A stretch of 62,627 nucleotides of DNA from Butyriboletus loyo (GCA_038093515.1 JBBPSI010000150.1:1-62627); one strand, 5' to 3'; positions 21,813 through 34,345 are shown, numbered from the stretch's first letter. Notes: generated by a model from the sequence alone, not told the origin. Program-made: numbers and translations.

Positions 21813-23982
21813 TCACCTGGATGAATGCGTCCCATCTTCGGTGGCTGACCCGCAACACATCCACCCAGGAAACGTGATCGCAAACCTGACTCGGAGGGTA
21901 GCCTTGCCTGACTGTCGCTGATGTGAATAGGGGTGAGTCTCACAACATAATCGTAGGGTGAATGTGTGCACCGTGAGATGGACCCCCTCAGCGGAGGGGT
22001 GAGATGCATCGTGCGCTTGTTGCGCCTAATACGAAATGTACTGTCATGACATGGTACACATGAATCGGAAAAGTACATACTGGGGGGGATTCCTGTGGGT
22101 CTGTAGAGGCTTGTCCTTGTCCACTACCAGGGGGGTTTTTGGTCGAATCGCCGGGGTCAACGGCCTTGGCAGGTGATTTACGCTGTAACGTCGGATGAGT
22201 CTCTGCATACGGACTCGAGGGATAACGCACCTTTGGCTGTCCAACATATTTCGCAACCGTTCGCTAAGATGATATATTAGATGCACGGCATCCGATTGCC
22301 TACGGAAGAAGACCACTCACTCGCTTGCGTTTACCTGCGGCCATCCACGAAGGTCCATCATCCACTCTTGCTGGTGACTGGGAAGGAGATAGATGATCGC
22401 CAGGCTGACGCGCCTTTCCGAGAACTTGATTAGGCGCATCCGAAGCCGGTGGTCTGTTGCTCTTCCTCATCCTGTTCCGTAGCAAGCTTGTGAGTATGGA
22501 AATGCCCCGAGACGAGTTCGGAGTATCAACATTTTCCTCTGGAGGTGGCTCGTCCTCACGACGATGGGCAGGTGATCCCGGGGACGGTGGCTTCAGCAGC
22601 GTCAACACAGAGAGAAGCGAAGAATGTAATGATCACCAACCTCATCATAGTCGAACTCAGCAGCGGGCGTGCCAGATGGGACCTCGACCTGTGTCACCGT
22701 GAGAGTTCGCTTCGAGGGGGAAAGAACGAGCAGATACTTACTGCGAGAACGTCAGTACTATTGCCGTCTCCGCTGTGGGCACCGGACTTGAATGAACTCG
22801 GTTTTCCAGGTACTTCCTGGTGTGGGGGTCAGCGTAACTCATGTTGGTGATGAACGGAAAACTCCTACCACATTAGAGCTGCCCGAAGTCGCAGGGCGGT
22901 CGTCTGGTTGACCATTGTCAGGAGTAGATGTCTAATTATACATGGTGTCAATATGGGAGGAGGAATGATGCTCATCCAATAGGCCAACATTGAGAATGGA
23001 CAAATGCTTACATGGAATGGACCATATGAGTCTGGGAGAATATGGCCGAGGTCATGCACAGCGATTTTTCCGTCATTTCCTCCAGTTGCCAGATGGCTAT
23101 CATTCAAGGAGATGGCAATCGACCGTATGGGCGTGCTGTCCTCAATGGCAGAAACAATCTGAGAAAGAGTTGATGTATCAAGGAGTTCGATGAAACAACC
23201 TGCGAAGGTAGCGATGAATTTTCCATTGCTGGCTAGAGCGATAGAGTAGACGTCGCCACTCAGAATTGGCGATTCAGCGAGTTTGGACCCTGTGGACACA
23301 GCAAATGCCTTGATTTTCCCGTCAGTCGATGCCACAAAAACTTGTTGACCATCATTTGACCATGTAAGTGGAGTAATTGCGAAGAATGTAGATGTTTCCG
23401 TCGTGATAGTGATCAGCTCGTCGCCAGTGTGACTGTCGAAAATGCGGATGGAGCCACCCAAGCACACAGCGGCGATGTAGTCACCATTGGGGGAGAATTT
23501 GACTCCAGTGACACTGGAGTCATGTTGGAGTGGGCCTACAAGTCTCTGCCCGGTGGTAATGCTCCAAATGCTCGTGTTGCGGCCGTCAGTCCCGGTCGCA
23601 AACCTGGTCGAATCTGGAGAGATGTCAATTGCATCCACCCAGATTTCCTCCTCGACACCAATGACTTTTTCATGCAGCTCCATGTCCCACACACTGGCGC
23701 CCAAGCGAGTAGTCCCAGATACTATCCATTTCTGATCCCTTGACACAGAAATGGCATTCAAATTCATTCCTGATTGCTTTCCCACCTCTTCGCCGTCTTC
23801 AAATCGCCATCGTCGAATCCCATCGCCGTTCCCGGCCAAAAGATGCATTCCATCAGGTTGGAAAGCGAGAGCGTAAACTTCGTGAGGACCGCTATCAAGT
23901 ACTATGGTTGGGTCTTACTCAATTGTCAGCATTGTACAATCAGTCCTCGGAGCTGCTACCCACTGGTTTTTGTCGACGACAT
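21813..23982 (-). CDS. WD40 paralogue 2, complete
   Basis: Nine exons: 23964-23982, 23012-23913, 22869-22931, 22742-22816, 22641-22688, 22321-22590, 22081-22263, 21972-22025, 21813-21917; 572 residues. Exon 1 is 19 bases and supplies MSSTKT. Exon 2 encodes the WD40 propeller (LLAGNGDGIRRWRFEDG, SGTTRLGASVWDMELHEKV, TRFATGTDGRNTSIWS, GGSIRIFDSHTGD, KIKAFAVSTGSKL, FIELLDTSTLSQI, KIAVHDL). The later exons give a Ser/Pro/Gln-rich, basic, disordered linker (TPNSSRGISILTSLLRNRM, GPSWMAAGKRKR) and a short conserved tail with FPGWMCCGS. No enzymatic domain is seen. It is the only intact copy that keeps exon 3. Function is unknown; a scaffold or recognition role is inference. Confidence 0.85.
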
Positions 23983-24310
23983 CTCACAGATGCGTACACG
24001 GTTGTGAGTTTGAAGGGTGAAAGAATAAAGTGTTTCGGTTTACTCGTGGGGCGCAGAGTTCCTGTATGAACACGTTTCCTTATTCTCGTTATGGGTCCTA
24101 GGCACCTCGTGTCTTGGGCGCTTGTTCTTACTCGGATCCTTGCTAGGCGACCTCGTTGCAACGACCAGGTAAGTAGTCAACTTCAGCGAAACCTTCACTC
24201 GTTTCCGAGGGTAGTCTTACGCCGGGACTTGCGAGTGCTCATATCCCGAATGTAGGACTCGGTTCACGATCCAGACGAGCATACAATCCGCATTAGACCC
24301 ACTCGCGACA
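23983..24310 (-). promoter_or_regulatory. Upstream block shared by WD40 paralogues 2, 3 and 4
   Basis: About 300 bases before the start codon are nearly identical to 30700-31030 and, inverted, to 35090-35424. They include GGTGCCTAGGACCCATAACG-type sequence on the gene strand. The duplicated unit therefore carries its own promoter. No individual binding site could be identified. Confidence 0.6.
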
Positions 24311-26031
24311 TGCTGCGCACGAAACACCCGTGCATCCCAGTACCATCTCGGGCACCAAGCGCTCGTACTTTTTGGGAAGGCTACTTGACAAGATAGCAGA
24401 CGAAGGTATGCACCACCCGAACTCGAACCACGTCATATCCCTATTGATTTATATGCCGCGTCTGGATCAGCTCGGGCTCGCTATTATAGACGTTGTACAG
24501 GTGGACGTCGCAGGCGTATGTATGCATCTCTCCCTGGCTCGAATGGTTGCGCTCTCACACAACCCTCATTGACGCTAGCGTTGCCTTCGATTCGGACACC
24601 CAGCGACAAGTTCCCAGGTCTACCATGGGTAGACTCTATCATAGGCGTCCCATGGAAGCTACAGAAACGCCAGGGATTGCTCTCAAGCACTATGATGAGC
24701 TGTCGGAGGCGAATTCTCCCAGTCTGATCGAGTGCGGTCGTGTCCTCATTCCAAGACAATTCAGAATTGCTGCATTTCGATCTTCCAACGAACAGGAAAG
24801 ATCGATACCCCGGTTCAACCTCACAGTATCTCGCTCGACATTGAAAGCTAGCACAAGATGGCGAACTCTTATGCGACATGTAACCGATACGGTTTGTTTC
24901 TCTAGTCTCTGCTGAGAGTTAATAGTAGATGTTATTTCTGGTCATTGACTACTGAAATCAAATTCGTATGTACACAAGGGTGTTTCCGAGACCACAGATC
25001 CATATCTGATATCGCCACGTGCTCATCTGGACTGACAGACATCCAGTCGTCGGGACTGCTGACAAGTTGACTGGTCAGGCGATGTACGCATTCACCACTC
25101 TTAAACTGTGCGTGTATCGCTGACGTTCTCGCACCGCGCTCAAATTCAGGGAACTCGTATATGATCCAATCGATGAGGTCAATCTCTTGAAATGATTCAT
25201 CCTTCAAGTTCGCAATGCGTTCGGATCCCTCGCCGCACCGAAGAAAGCCTTCATTATCAGTGATCCTCCCAAGACACGCACTGTTTGAGTGCGGCTCGAT
25301 TTCAATGAAATGCTTCGTCACATTTTCTAGTGCTCACCTTCACCACTCCGCCGTTCTCAAAGGACAAGGACGAGCCAAATCCAAAGTGTCCGTGATGCGC
25401 CGTGCGGAAAGCGACGGGAATGGGGCCCTGCGGACGACATTGTCATTTCGGGTAGTACGGCCAGATCAGTCGGCTGTCTTGACAATACACATACCAGAAC
25501 CCAGCCTCGACAGTGAGGTTAGTATTCGGTGGCCAGCGCCTAACCTCTGTCTCGAACTTCTTGGTTGACGGCCAGACGGCCCCCGCGGAGGCCGTAACGT
25601 TGTGTTCGTACAACGTACTTCATGCGTGCGTTCTCGTGGTCAGATGTGTTTCGTGCTCAAGACGTTGCTCCCTGACCCGTGAACGCTTTTTTTCAATGTA
25701 TTCTAGCTATTCGAGCGGGAGAGCTGTCGCGCCGATATTGGCGAACGCAATGATGTGTGCTGCGGGTTTTGGACACGCACAGGTTGGCTGAGAATATAGT
25801 GTGCTTCCGGCGTAAAGCACAGCTCCGAGGAATGCGATGCCCTGAGTCATGTCAGATAGCTTGCTGGGGAAAGAGGAGATCTGGCCCTGTGCATGTGAAT
25901 GAGATGGCATGCTATACTGATCCAGCAACGGGGAATGTTCAGGGACTTGCAAGGCTCCGAGTGTCGGAAAGCGATGTCACACTGCACCAACGTGCCTCTA
26001 CTGTTCCAATCAATCGTACACAAGACAAACC
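24311..26031. other. Unassigned accessory region
   Basis: 24440-24660 is repeated in inverted form at about 34770-34960 with many substitutions. A minus-strand frame at 24932-25321 encodes 129 residues (MTKHFIEIEPHSNSACLGRI, EGFLRCGEGSERIANL, DLIDWIIYEFPEFERG) that look protein-like but match nothing I know; it may be an internal or terminal exon. Nothing is recognisable between 25330 and 26031. Confidence 0.35.
24932..25321 (-). CDS. Hypothetical open frame, 129 codons
   Basis: The frame has balanced amino-acid composition and few rare stretches, and ends before TGA. It may be an exon of a longer gene whose other exons I could not place. No domain is recognised. Confidence 0.25.
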   Translation of the reverse strand: MTKHFIEIEPHSNSACLGRITDNEGFLRCGEGSERIANLKDESFQEIDLIDWIIYEFPEFERGARTSAIHAQFKSGECVHRLTSQLVSSPDDWMSVSPDEHVAISDMDLWSRKHPCVHTNLISVVNDQK

Positions 26032-26997
26032 TCAAGCCAACAAGAAGCCCCCAACCGTTCGAAAGTAGTACTCTTTATCCTCGAAAAATGGGCAGTGACT
26101 CTTCGCAAACTTGACCCATTTTACCTTGGGGATTCTCTCGAGGAAGGGCGCTATCACGAAATCCTGCGCTCCCTCCTCTGTACCATTAACAACGAGCGTG
26201 GGGCAAGTGATCGTGTGGAGACGATCAACGACAGACCAGGAGTTTAACGTGCCTGTCATGTTGAATTCGGACGTACCAAACCTAGTTTGAAGTCCGATGG
26301 TCAGCAAGAAGTAATAGCATCCGTTGAGAACCAATTTGATGGCTCACATCGTCGTGTACACCGTAGGGTCTTCCTCCATCGTCTTGAACGATGCCACCAA
26401 CTCCGCCGGCCAGGGAACTACCTGGCACGTATGCTTGCTATAAAAGACCTGCAACGCATCCTGATACTCTTTCGACGACGTCGTGCTCTCCCTCTCGTGC
26501 TTCCGAACCAAGTCCTGAAATTCTCGTGGGAACTTGCTCAGATACTGAAGCAGGCTCTCGCTCCAGAGCGCCTCCGACGGGGGGGCATTCGCGATAATGA
26601 GACGACGAAGGCCCTTGGGATGGCGCACGGATACATAATCCGCAGCAAGCATACCGCCCCACGAATGTCCTAGCAAGTCAAACTTGCTCTCGATCCCAAG
26701 CTTGGACAACAGGTTATCGAGCTCATCCATGAACAGCTCGACTGTCCAGAACTCCTTTGGCTTGTGAGGCAGATGGGTAGACGCCCCGATGCCTATTTGG
26801 TCGTAGAAGATGACAGGGATGTCATGCGTGGTGTAGATCTCGGTGTGGGTGGTCATGTAATGGTGGGACATGCCTGGTCCGCCGTGAAGCAGGACGAGGG
26901 GTGTCACGTTGGACTTGAGGTCACCGATGACTTTGTACCATGTCTTGCATGCCTCGTCGGCGACGTTGAAATCGACCGTGCCTGTAGTTTCGACCAT
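26032..26997 (-). CDS. Proline iminopeptidase / L-amino-acid amidase family hydrolase (peptidase S33)
   Basis: Two exons, 26348-26997 and 26032-26281, encode 299 residues, the normal length for fungal S33 enzymes. The oxyanion motif LLHGGPGMSHHY, the IFYDQIGIGAST strand, the nucleophile elbow GHSWGGMLAADYV and a cap region with ANAPPSEALW are all present. The acid region PTLVVNGTEEGAQDF and the catalytic His region KSHCPFFED follow in exon 2. Members release N-terminal proline or act on amino-acid amides; the exact substrate cannot be told from sequence. There is no signal peptide, so it is cytosolic. The intron has ends GTGAGC...CTAG and its position keeps the frame. The gene stands alone inside the accessory island. 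Confidence 0.92.
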
Positions 26998-27708
26998 TTT
27001 CTAGAGTGCAATCCAAGAGGAAGGAAGTCTCACACAAGCAAGCCGCGTTCAAAGGGCTTATCGTGCGAATGACCCACAGTAGCGCCCAGGAGGTCGTGGT
27101 AACTTGAATACTTTGTCATGATCAAGGGGCATCGGTCACGGGGCTGAGTGATGAATCGATGTACAAAGTCATAACCATCGACTGGCTATTACAGTAGACC
27201 AGTGGCGTTCCGAGCTTGCTCCAATTTCTCGTTCTTTCTTTCTTTGCAAGTCAGAGTCAACTTGTGTCGGCAAGGGACGAGTTCCGAACACTGTTTGGCC
27301 TCTGCCCACCTCTGTGCAGTGCGCAAGGAGTCGGTTCCCACCAATCACTTCGCCGGTCCCGGAGTTGGCAATGAACGATTCATCCTAGGTCATATTTTCG
27401 TCAGCATGAAGTTTCTTCGAAGCAGGACGACTCGAACGTTGGCTTCTAGGCCTGGAATGTGGCAAAGAGTAAGAATGCTGAGCGATCAAAAGTTCATCCA
27501 TATGTTCCGTTCAGGAGGTATGGTGACGCTAAGGAGAAGTAGCGCCCCAGTGCTTTGGGGATGTTCGAGCCGAAACGATAGTATGGGAGAAGTCACGGGT
27601 AGGCGTCCACTACGAATTTGAGGGCAAACACTCATACGTGAACGGCTTGTAGTTGGGGAAGCCGAGACGCGAGCGACTGAACAGACCACTTTTGACATAT
27701 GATCCCGG
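26998..27708. other. Unassigned stretch upstream of the S33 hydrolase
   Basis: It should contain the hydrolase promoter. Open frames on both strands (27202-27621 plus, 27486-27937 minus) overlap and lack domains. A minus-strand peptide SGTGEVIGGNRLLAHCTEVG near 27300-27370 looks coding-like but cannot be extended with confidence. Confidence 0.3.
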
Positions 27709-28163
27709 ATGGGATTCCCAGCTGGGACACGGATCTTGTTCGGCAAAAAATCGATCGTACCCGACTCGGATGAGAAGGATGTACACACGAGTTTCGAGGA
27801 ACAGCTCCTGGAAGACATGCATTATCCAATACATGCAACTCTGTCACTGCTGGACATCGCACAATATCAGGGGACGAAGAGACGCAGCAAAGGTAGGTCG
27901 GACCAACAACCCCATACCGTGTTGTAGCAATTCTCAATGTACATCAAATTGCAGCGGGATCCAGCCTCGACGATTTCGAGGTTATAAGAATTCCTGACGT
28001 AGTGACCGTTTCGGATGAGCGTCCATATCCTGGCGATGGTTGGAAGTTTCGCGATTGGAAAAAAAAACTAGATGTGTTGAACTTGAAGAGGACGCATTCT
28101 GAGGTTGCTCAGGGAGAGAAATTAAAATCCTCGGAACATACCGACGCGTTGCTCGCAAACTGA
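27709..28163 (+). CDS. Hypothetical protein, two exons, 130 residues
   Basis: Exon 1 (27709-27892) begins MGFPAGTRILFGKKS and exon 2 (27955-28163) ends SSEHTDALLAN before TGA. The intron has GTAGGT...TTGCAG ends and the joined length is a whole number of codons. The product is hydrophilic, with a Lys-rich WKFRDWKKKLDVLNLKR segment. No family is recognised. It may be the last part of a longer gene, because an in-frame stop lies just upstream of the ATG. Opposing minus-strand frames exist. Confidence 0.35.
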
Positions 28164-28684
28164 GCCCCACCGAGGACGATTCTTGAGAGTGCCTATAGAT
28201 GTGTAACTAACGCAGCTTAGTCGAAACGGTTGTCGTCTGTTGTCGACTCCCGAGAGTTGCCACTACGCAAGCAGTATTGTCGTGGGTTAATAGTGCAGCT
28301 CCAATGCCTGTAACATTATATAGTCGGACGTTCATGGGGGTGATCATCGAACGTGAGTGACGCGCATACAGCGAGCTTTCGTAGCATCCGTGATGAATCA
28401 GGAAGAGTGACATTGAAGCAGGAGGGACGTGGCATTCTGACGCACACCCTCGTCTTGGCCGACATTCAGTAGGTTTGAAATAGCTTGAATCAGTGGGACA
28501 CCGTCCTCATGCGCGTACATATAGACTTTCCCAATGAACGTCCATTGAATCCTAGCGAGCTCAATCATAGATGGGCTTATCAGACCTTACACTACTTGCA
28601 GTGCTGCGAGGCTGTACGAACTGAAAGAAGCATGGTTGATGTTCACATAATCTGTATGGTACATGTATGCATGGTTGATATGGA
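28164..28684. other. Region downstream of WD40 paralogue 3
   Basis: On the minus strand it contains a decayed relative of the sequence after paralogues 1 and 2. No intact frame is present. Confidence 0.4.
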
Positions 28685-30699
28685 TCAATGCGTCCCGTCT
28701 TCAGCGCGTGAGCCAAAACACATCCACACAGGAAAGGAGATCGAAAGGACAGCCTTGTCTGACTCTCGCTGGTGTGATCCAACATGAGTCCAATAAGTAG
28801 TGAAAGTGGGTACGCGTACCGTTAGGCGAACCGTGCCAGCGGAGGATTGAGGTGGGTTGTTCACATGTTGCGCCTGATGGGAAATGAAACATCGTGGCAT
28901 GGTACACATTAATCAGAAAAGGACATACTGGGGGGGGTTCCTGTGGATCTGTAGAGCCTTGTCCACTACCAGAGGTATTTTTGGTCGAATCGACGGGGTC
29001 AACGGCCTTGGCAGGTGATTTACCCTGTAACATCTCATGAGTCTCTGCATACAAACTCGAGGGATAACACACCTTTGGCTTTCCACCATATTTCGCGACC
29101 GTGCGCTAAGATGATACGTTAGACGCACGACATCCAATTGCCTATGAAAAAGTGCACTCACTCGCTTACGTTTACCAGCAGCCATCCACGAGGGTCCCTC
29201 ACTTATAGCTTCCACTCTCACTGGCGACGGGGAACGAGATACATGATCGCCAGACTGACCTGACTTTCCCGGAGCTCGATCGGGCGTATGTGAAGCCGGG
29301 GGTCTCTTTCCCTTCCCCATCCTCTTTCGTAGCAATCTTGTGAGCATAGAAATGCCCTGGAACAAGTTTGGAGTATCAACATTTTCCTCTGGAGGTGCGT
29401 TGTCCTCACGACGATGGGCAGGTGATACCGGGGACGGTGGCTTCAGCAGCGTCAACATGGAGAGAAGCGAAGAATGTAGTGATCACCAACCTCATCATAG
29501 TCGAACTGAGCAGCGGGCGTGCCTGACGGGACCTCGATCTATGTGATCGTGAGAACTCGCTTCGAGGGGGAAAGAACAAGCAGGTACTTACCTCGAGGTC
29601 AGTACTATTGCCATCTCCACTACAGGCCCCAGACTTGAGTGGACTCAGTTGCACAGGTACTTCCTGGTGTATGTACACAATCAGAGTCTCATCTGATAGA
29701 CCAACATCGAGAATGGACAAATGCTTACATGGAATGGACCATACAAGTCTGGGAGAATATGCCCAAGGTCATGCACAGCGATTGTTCCGTCATCTCCTCC
29801 AGTCGCCAGATGGCTATCATTCGAAGAGATAGCAATCGACCGTATGGGCATGCTGTCCTCAATGGCAGGAACAATCTGAGAAAGAGTTGATGTATCGAGG
29901 AGCTCGATGACAGGACCTGCGAAGGTAGCGATGAATTTTCCATTGCTGGCTAGAGCGATCGAGTGGACATCGCCACTCAGAATTGGCGATTCAGCGAGTT
30001 TGGACCCTGTGGACACAGCAAATGCCTTGATTTTCTTGTCAGTCGATACTGCAAAAACTTGTTGACCATCATTTGACCATGCGAGTGGAGTAATTGCGAG
30101 GCGTGTAGATGTTTCCGTCGTGATAGTGATCAGCTCGTCGCCAGTGTGACTGTCAAAAATGCGGATGGAGCCACCCAAGCACACAGCGGCGATGTAGTCA
30201 CCATTGGGGGAGAATTTGACTCCAGTGACACTGTTGTCATGTTGGAGCGGGCCTACGAGTCTCTGCCCAGTGGTTATGCTCCAAATGCTCACATTGCAGC
30301 TATTATTCCCCGTCGCAAACCTGGTCGAATCTGGAGAGACATCAATTGCACACACCCAGGTTCTCCTCTCCACATTGATGACTTTTTCGTGCAGCTCCAT
30401 GTCCCACACACTGGCGCCCAAGCGAGCAGTCCCAGATACTATCCATTTCTGATCCTTTGACACAGAAATGGCGTTCAAATCCATTCCTGATTGCTTTCCC
30501 ACTTCTTCGCCGTTTTCAATCCGCCATCGTCGAATCCCGCCGCGATTCCCGGCCAAAAGATGCGTTCCGTCAGCTTGGAAAGCGACAACGTATACTTCGT
30601 GAGGACCGCTATCAAGTACTATGGTTGGGTCTTACTCAATTGTCAGCATTGTACAATCAGTCCTCAGAGCTGCTACTCACTAGTTTTCGTCAACGACAT
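28685..30699 (-). CDS. WD40 paralogue 3, complete
   Basis: Eight exons: 30681-30699, 29729-30630, 29592-29663, 29491-29538, 29162-29440, 28929-29105, 28820-28873, 28685-28768; 544 residues in one frame. The first intron starts with the strong donor GTGAGT. The WD40 exon is closest to paralogue 2 (for example SPNGDYIAAVCLGGSIRI, KAFAVSTGSKLAESPILSGD), whereas the linker exon is closest to paralogue 4 (RKRMGKGKRPPASHTPDRAP). The counterpart of exon 3 has been lost by an intron deletion. The tail is divergent: AQHVNNPPQSSAG in exon 7 and FPVWMCFG instead of FPGWMCCG at the end. No stop or frameshift is present, so the gene should be functional at sequence level. Confidence 0.85.
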
Positions 30700-31030
30700 C
30701 TCACAGATGGTACACGGTTGTGGGTTTGAAGGGTGAAAGAATAAAGTGTTTCGGTTTACTCGTGGGGCGCAAAGTTCCTGTATGAACACGTTTCCTTATT
30801 CTCGTTATGGGTCCTAGGCACCTCGTGTCTTGGGCGCTTGTTCTTACTCGGATCCTTGCTAGGTGACCTCGTTGCGACGACCAGGCAAGCAGTCGATTTC
30901 AGCGAAATCTTCACCCGTTGCCGAGGGTGGCCTTACGCCGGGATTTTTGAGTGCTCACCATATCTCGAATGTAGGACTGGATGCATGATTCAGGTACAAT
31001 CCGCATTAATGATTAGACCCACTCGACCGA
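30700..31030 (-). promoter_or_regulatory. Upstream block of WD40 paralogue 3
   Basis: It is nearly identical to 23983-24310 and to the inverted 35090-35424. The homology fades near 31030, which marks the upstream end of the duplicated unit. Confidence 0.6.
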
Positions 31031-31439
31031 CAACACAGTTCACCAACTCCCGCAGACCTCAACACCTTTTACACCGACATCGAGGGCTGGCTCCAGCTGG
31101 CGGACATTTGCGCTACGTGTAACCAGTACGCTTCCATCCTTCATCACGATTGACGCCGACAAACTGGCCAGATATGAATGCTCACTGCAACCACCGATAC
31201 ACTTCTTGCTTGCACCACAGTACCCATTTTACGTCCTGCAAGCGGCAGATCAACTTTTGTTTGGCGACAAAAGGCTTGGAACACCTCCACTAAACCTCCA
31301 CTAATTACGATATCTTAAAATTGGAGGATTGACTACAGCCTATGTCTATCCAATTCGCTCGTGCGTTCTAGTGTACCAATTCGCACCACCCACAAATTGA
31401 CTTTGACTGGGAAGCCAACGGGCTGGCGGCCTTTTTGAC

Positions 31440-31812
31440 TATCGCGATGATCCACCATGAAAGTCGCTTTTGATGGTGAGCGACCAGATACCGACAATCT
31501 TCTCACCTAATCCGGTTGCAACTCTCGTCGCCGAATCGGAGACACATCAACCGCCCACACCATAGTGCTGTGTCCTTTGAACTCTGTCACAGATTCATGG
31601 CACTGCACATTCCACACTATCACCCAACTCCCTAAACCTCCGGCCCGCTTTGCATTTCATGACACTGCGATACCAGGAACAGGGTCTCCCGCATGCATTG
31701 ACGTCCCTACCCCCTCACCGTCTTTTACTCGCCAGCCACTAATCTTCCCTTGCCACCGCTCGCGATTTGCTTCCCATCAAAAAGTAATGCAATTGATCAT
31801 ATTGTTTCACCT
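31440..31812 (-). pseudogene. WD40 pseudogene (type of the 19.0-20.5 kb gene)
   Basis: The minus strand shows blades such as LLFDGKQIASGG, EGVGTSMHAGDPVPGIAVS, VIVWNVQCHESVTEFKGHS and VWAVDVSP, corresponding to residues 20-120 of the WD40-coiled-coil protein. At least three in-frame stops and a frameshift interrupt it. The 3' blades are absent. Confidence 0.7.
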
Positions 31813-32818
31813 CGACCACTGATTTCGATCGCTTTTACTTTCAGCGAACGCTTTTAGAGGAGGGACTGCTCTTACTCGACTCTTCGAGTCCTTGTCAGTA
31901 TCGCACTCTCAGACGTCTCGCCTAGGTACTCGCCAGACCTTGACTTCCGGCTTCTGCTCAACGACAGGCTCGGTCAGGTATAAGCAATAGCGATAGAAAA
32001 AGGCAGTTAGCCACTTGTGTTGCGCCGCTCGGCGCTGTCGCATGGCTTACACCTGTTTCGCTATATCGATATGCATCGGTTCATACATATGTTCTTCTCT
32101 GGGCGCTCGTTCTTCACTCCAATGGACACTTTCCCAGCATTCTCTGTTGTTACCTTCGTGGCGGCCCGCTGAGGACCAAGCCGTCGACGGGGAAAATCTA
32201 CTGTCGAATTTGGTGGGACTCGGGGAGCAGCGACCTGAACGACCTACGTGCGCAGCAGCCGGCGATTCTCAAGGGTACTTATGACAAGGAGCGCCTCCGT
32301 ATCTTTGTTTGTGTTTGCCATTGCCTGTTCCTGGTTTCGCGAAAGTCGCTTCAGCCCAAATGACCCCGATATCTCTTCAGCGTTCACCTCAGAGCGATGC
32401 CTTGGTCACGGACATCCTGATTGGCCCATCTGCTGTTTGCAGCGTCTAATTCTACCCACCATCAATGAAGAAGGTAACTGATAACATTTATATCATCTCA
32501 GTCATCGGTCTCGACCATGTCTGCTGCCACCCGGCGAACGTTGACAAATATTGGCGGCGAAACCATTTTCAGTAGTCTTTTGGGCACCGTAATCAACACC
32601 ACGCGTGCTAACCGCGAAAACATGCTCGGGTAGGGGTCAAAGCAACGGAAAGAAAGAACAACTGAAGTTGTACCCCAGAAGAACTCAGAGGGAAGAGAAC
32701 GGATCGCAACTTTACACCGTCGTGAAACCACGTGAGACTACGAAGGTAACACGCCCAGGTGGGGTACAGCGACAGGGTGAGTCGTCCAAGGTCCAACTTC
32801 ATCGATATCCATGTACAA
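31813..32818. other. Unassigned stretch
   Basis: No domain or shared repeat is seen. A minus-strand frame at 32498-32731 is probably chance. The region lies between two pseudogenes and may be old debris. Confidence 0.35.
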
Positions 32819-34345
32819 CTACTGTACCCCAACCGTCCGGGCACCGTCTATCGACCCAGTCAACGATGCAAGTGCCTCCTCACAAACCTGAACCATGAGC
32901 AAACTGTCCGCCGCAACACGGCTATACTGCACACGCGACAGCGGTGCAAGCAACAGCGCACCAAAGGGCTGCCTGAGACGAGCAACGAACCGCAGAACGC
33001 GTGTACTACTGTCCAATGCAACCGTACCATGCAAGAACTCCTGATCGAGCAAAGGACTAATCCAGGGATGGATGAGAACAACGACCTTCATCCCAGACAA
33101 GTCATCCATTGTCTTGATCTCGACGTCCCCGAATATGGCGGCCGTCGCACAATAAACCCGGATGTCGAAATTAGCAGGCGTGTCCGGTCCAAGCGAGAAC
33201 AGTGACGTCCCCTGAACCTGTGAGAATGTGTTCCAGGAGTCGACTGACCGCGTGATTGCCCTCGCCGTATATGACCGGACTGGCAACATTGAAGATGCCA
33301 AGCAGCGAGTACGCAATGTAAAAGACCTTCTCACGATCCCTCTCCAAGCCTGGTTGAGGTACAGCAAACTCCCGTGCAGAAACGCCCCATGTCTGAAATG
33401 CTGGTAGGTGATTCCTTGTAGTTGAACAAATCCAAGCCAGGGTACGGCTTCCAATCCTCTGTAGATCTCGGCGGCAACATATTATTCGTACATCAATACT
33501 TCTCCGCAGGTCGCCAGGCTTCCGGAACTGCGACAAGACACGAAGGTAGATGATCGTGAGGGACGAGCCACGATACCATGTGAACATGGCAAGCAAACGA
33601 ACCCATGATTGCTCGCACTTTGCTCCGCTTGAGGAGAATATCGCTTCGATTTGATGGAGCGAGCATCGATGCGCCGGAGTTATGTTTGATGGCTGCGTCG
33701 TAGTCCTGAGAGCCCACTGAAGTGTTACCCAGCTTCTCCAGCTTCTTGAAACAACGTCCTGCGCTGTCTATATCACCGTTGTGGCCACCCACCGAGTTCC
33801 CATTGTGGTTTCCCATCGTGGTACTCGTGTCCTCTCGTAGCTCGTTCTGCATTTGCTTCCATGACGCGACCGTCCTCTGCAAGAACATCGTAGATCGCCT
33901 GATGGATGACAAGCCTCGGAAACTGAGGCTGGACCGAAAGACAGTCATTGACTATATTCAGAGCTAAACTATCATGTAAAGCACACCTTGGTAGCAGCGT
34001 TCAATGCACTGTTCACCATTCCATGAATCAATATCATGCTCGCTCACTTGGTTGATTGAGTGTGGGGGGGCGACGGGCTGGATTATAACAGAGTAGAGTA
34101 CGGCGACCGCTTCATCAGGTTTCTCAGCCTTCGATGCCTCGTCTCCGACTCCACCTGGTGTTGCGACACATCAGTGCGTCAACTCTGACGCAGGGATCGA
34201 ATACTGTATCCTAATACGTGACCCCGAAACTTGATTACCGTCCAGCCAGTCGATGACTGAATTGTTCGCTTTCAGATCCTCGCTTATAGTACCCACAATC
34301 TCACGAAGAGATTCTGTAGTGCTATATATGCAACCTTGCGCATAC
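32819..34345 (-). pseudogene. HET/TPR-type incompatibility gene fragment B
   Basis: Read on the minus strand, pieces of one protein occur in order but in different frames. They are an N-terminal segment (REIVGTISEDLKANNSVIDW, near 34230-34340), a TPR-like piece (GSQDYDAAIKHNS, then NRSDILLKRSKVRA, near 33620-33720) and the central HET region (FTWYRGSSLTIIYLR). After these come IAYSLLGIFNVASPVIYGEG and GSGDVTVLAWTG, and then a C-terminal segment (FGDVEIKTMDDLSGM, HPWISPLL, VARLRQPFGALLLAPLSRV, SIDGARTVGVQ, stop at 32819). Large internal deletions separate TPR from HET and HET from the tail, and several frameshifts are present. HET-domain proteins trigger cell death when unlike individuals fuse; this copy cannot encode one. 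Assignment rests on motif memory. Confidence 0.7.

Noticed and set aside
22081..22263. An extra intron inside the long linker exon of the WD40 genes
   Set aside because: A GT...GCAG pair exists, but reading through gives a conserved peptide with in-frame indels between copies, and splicing would shift the frame.
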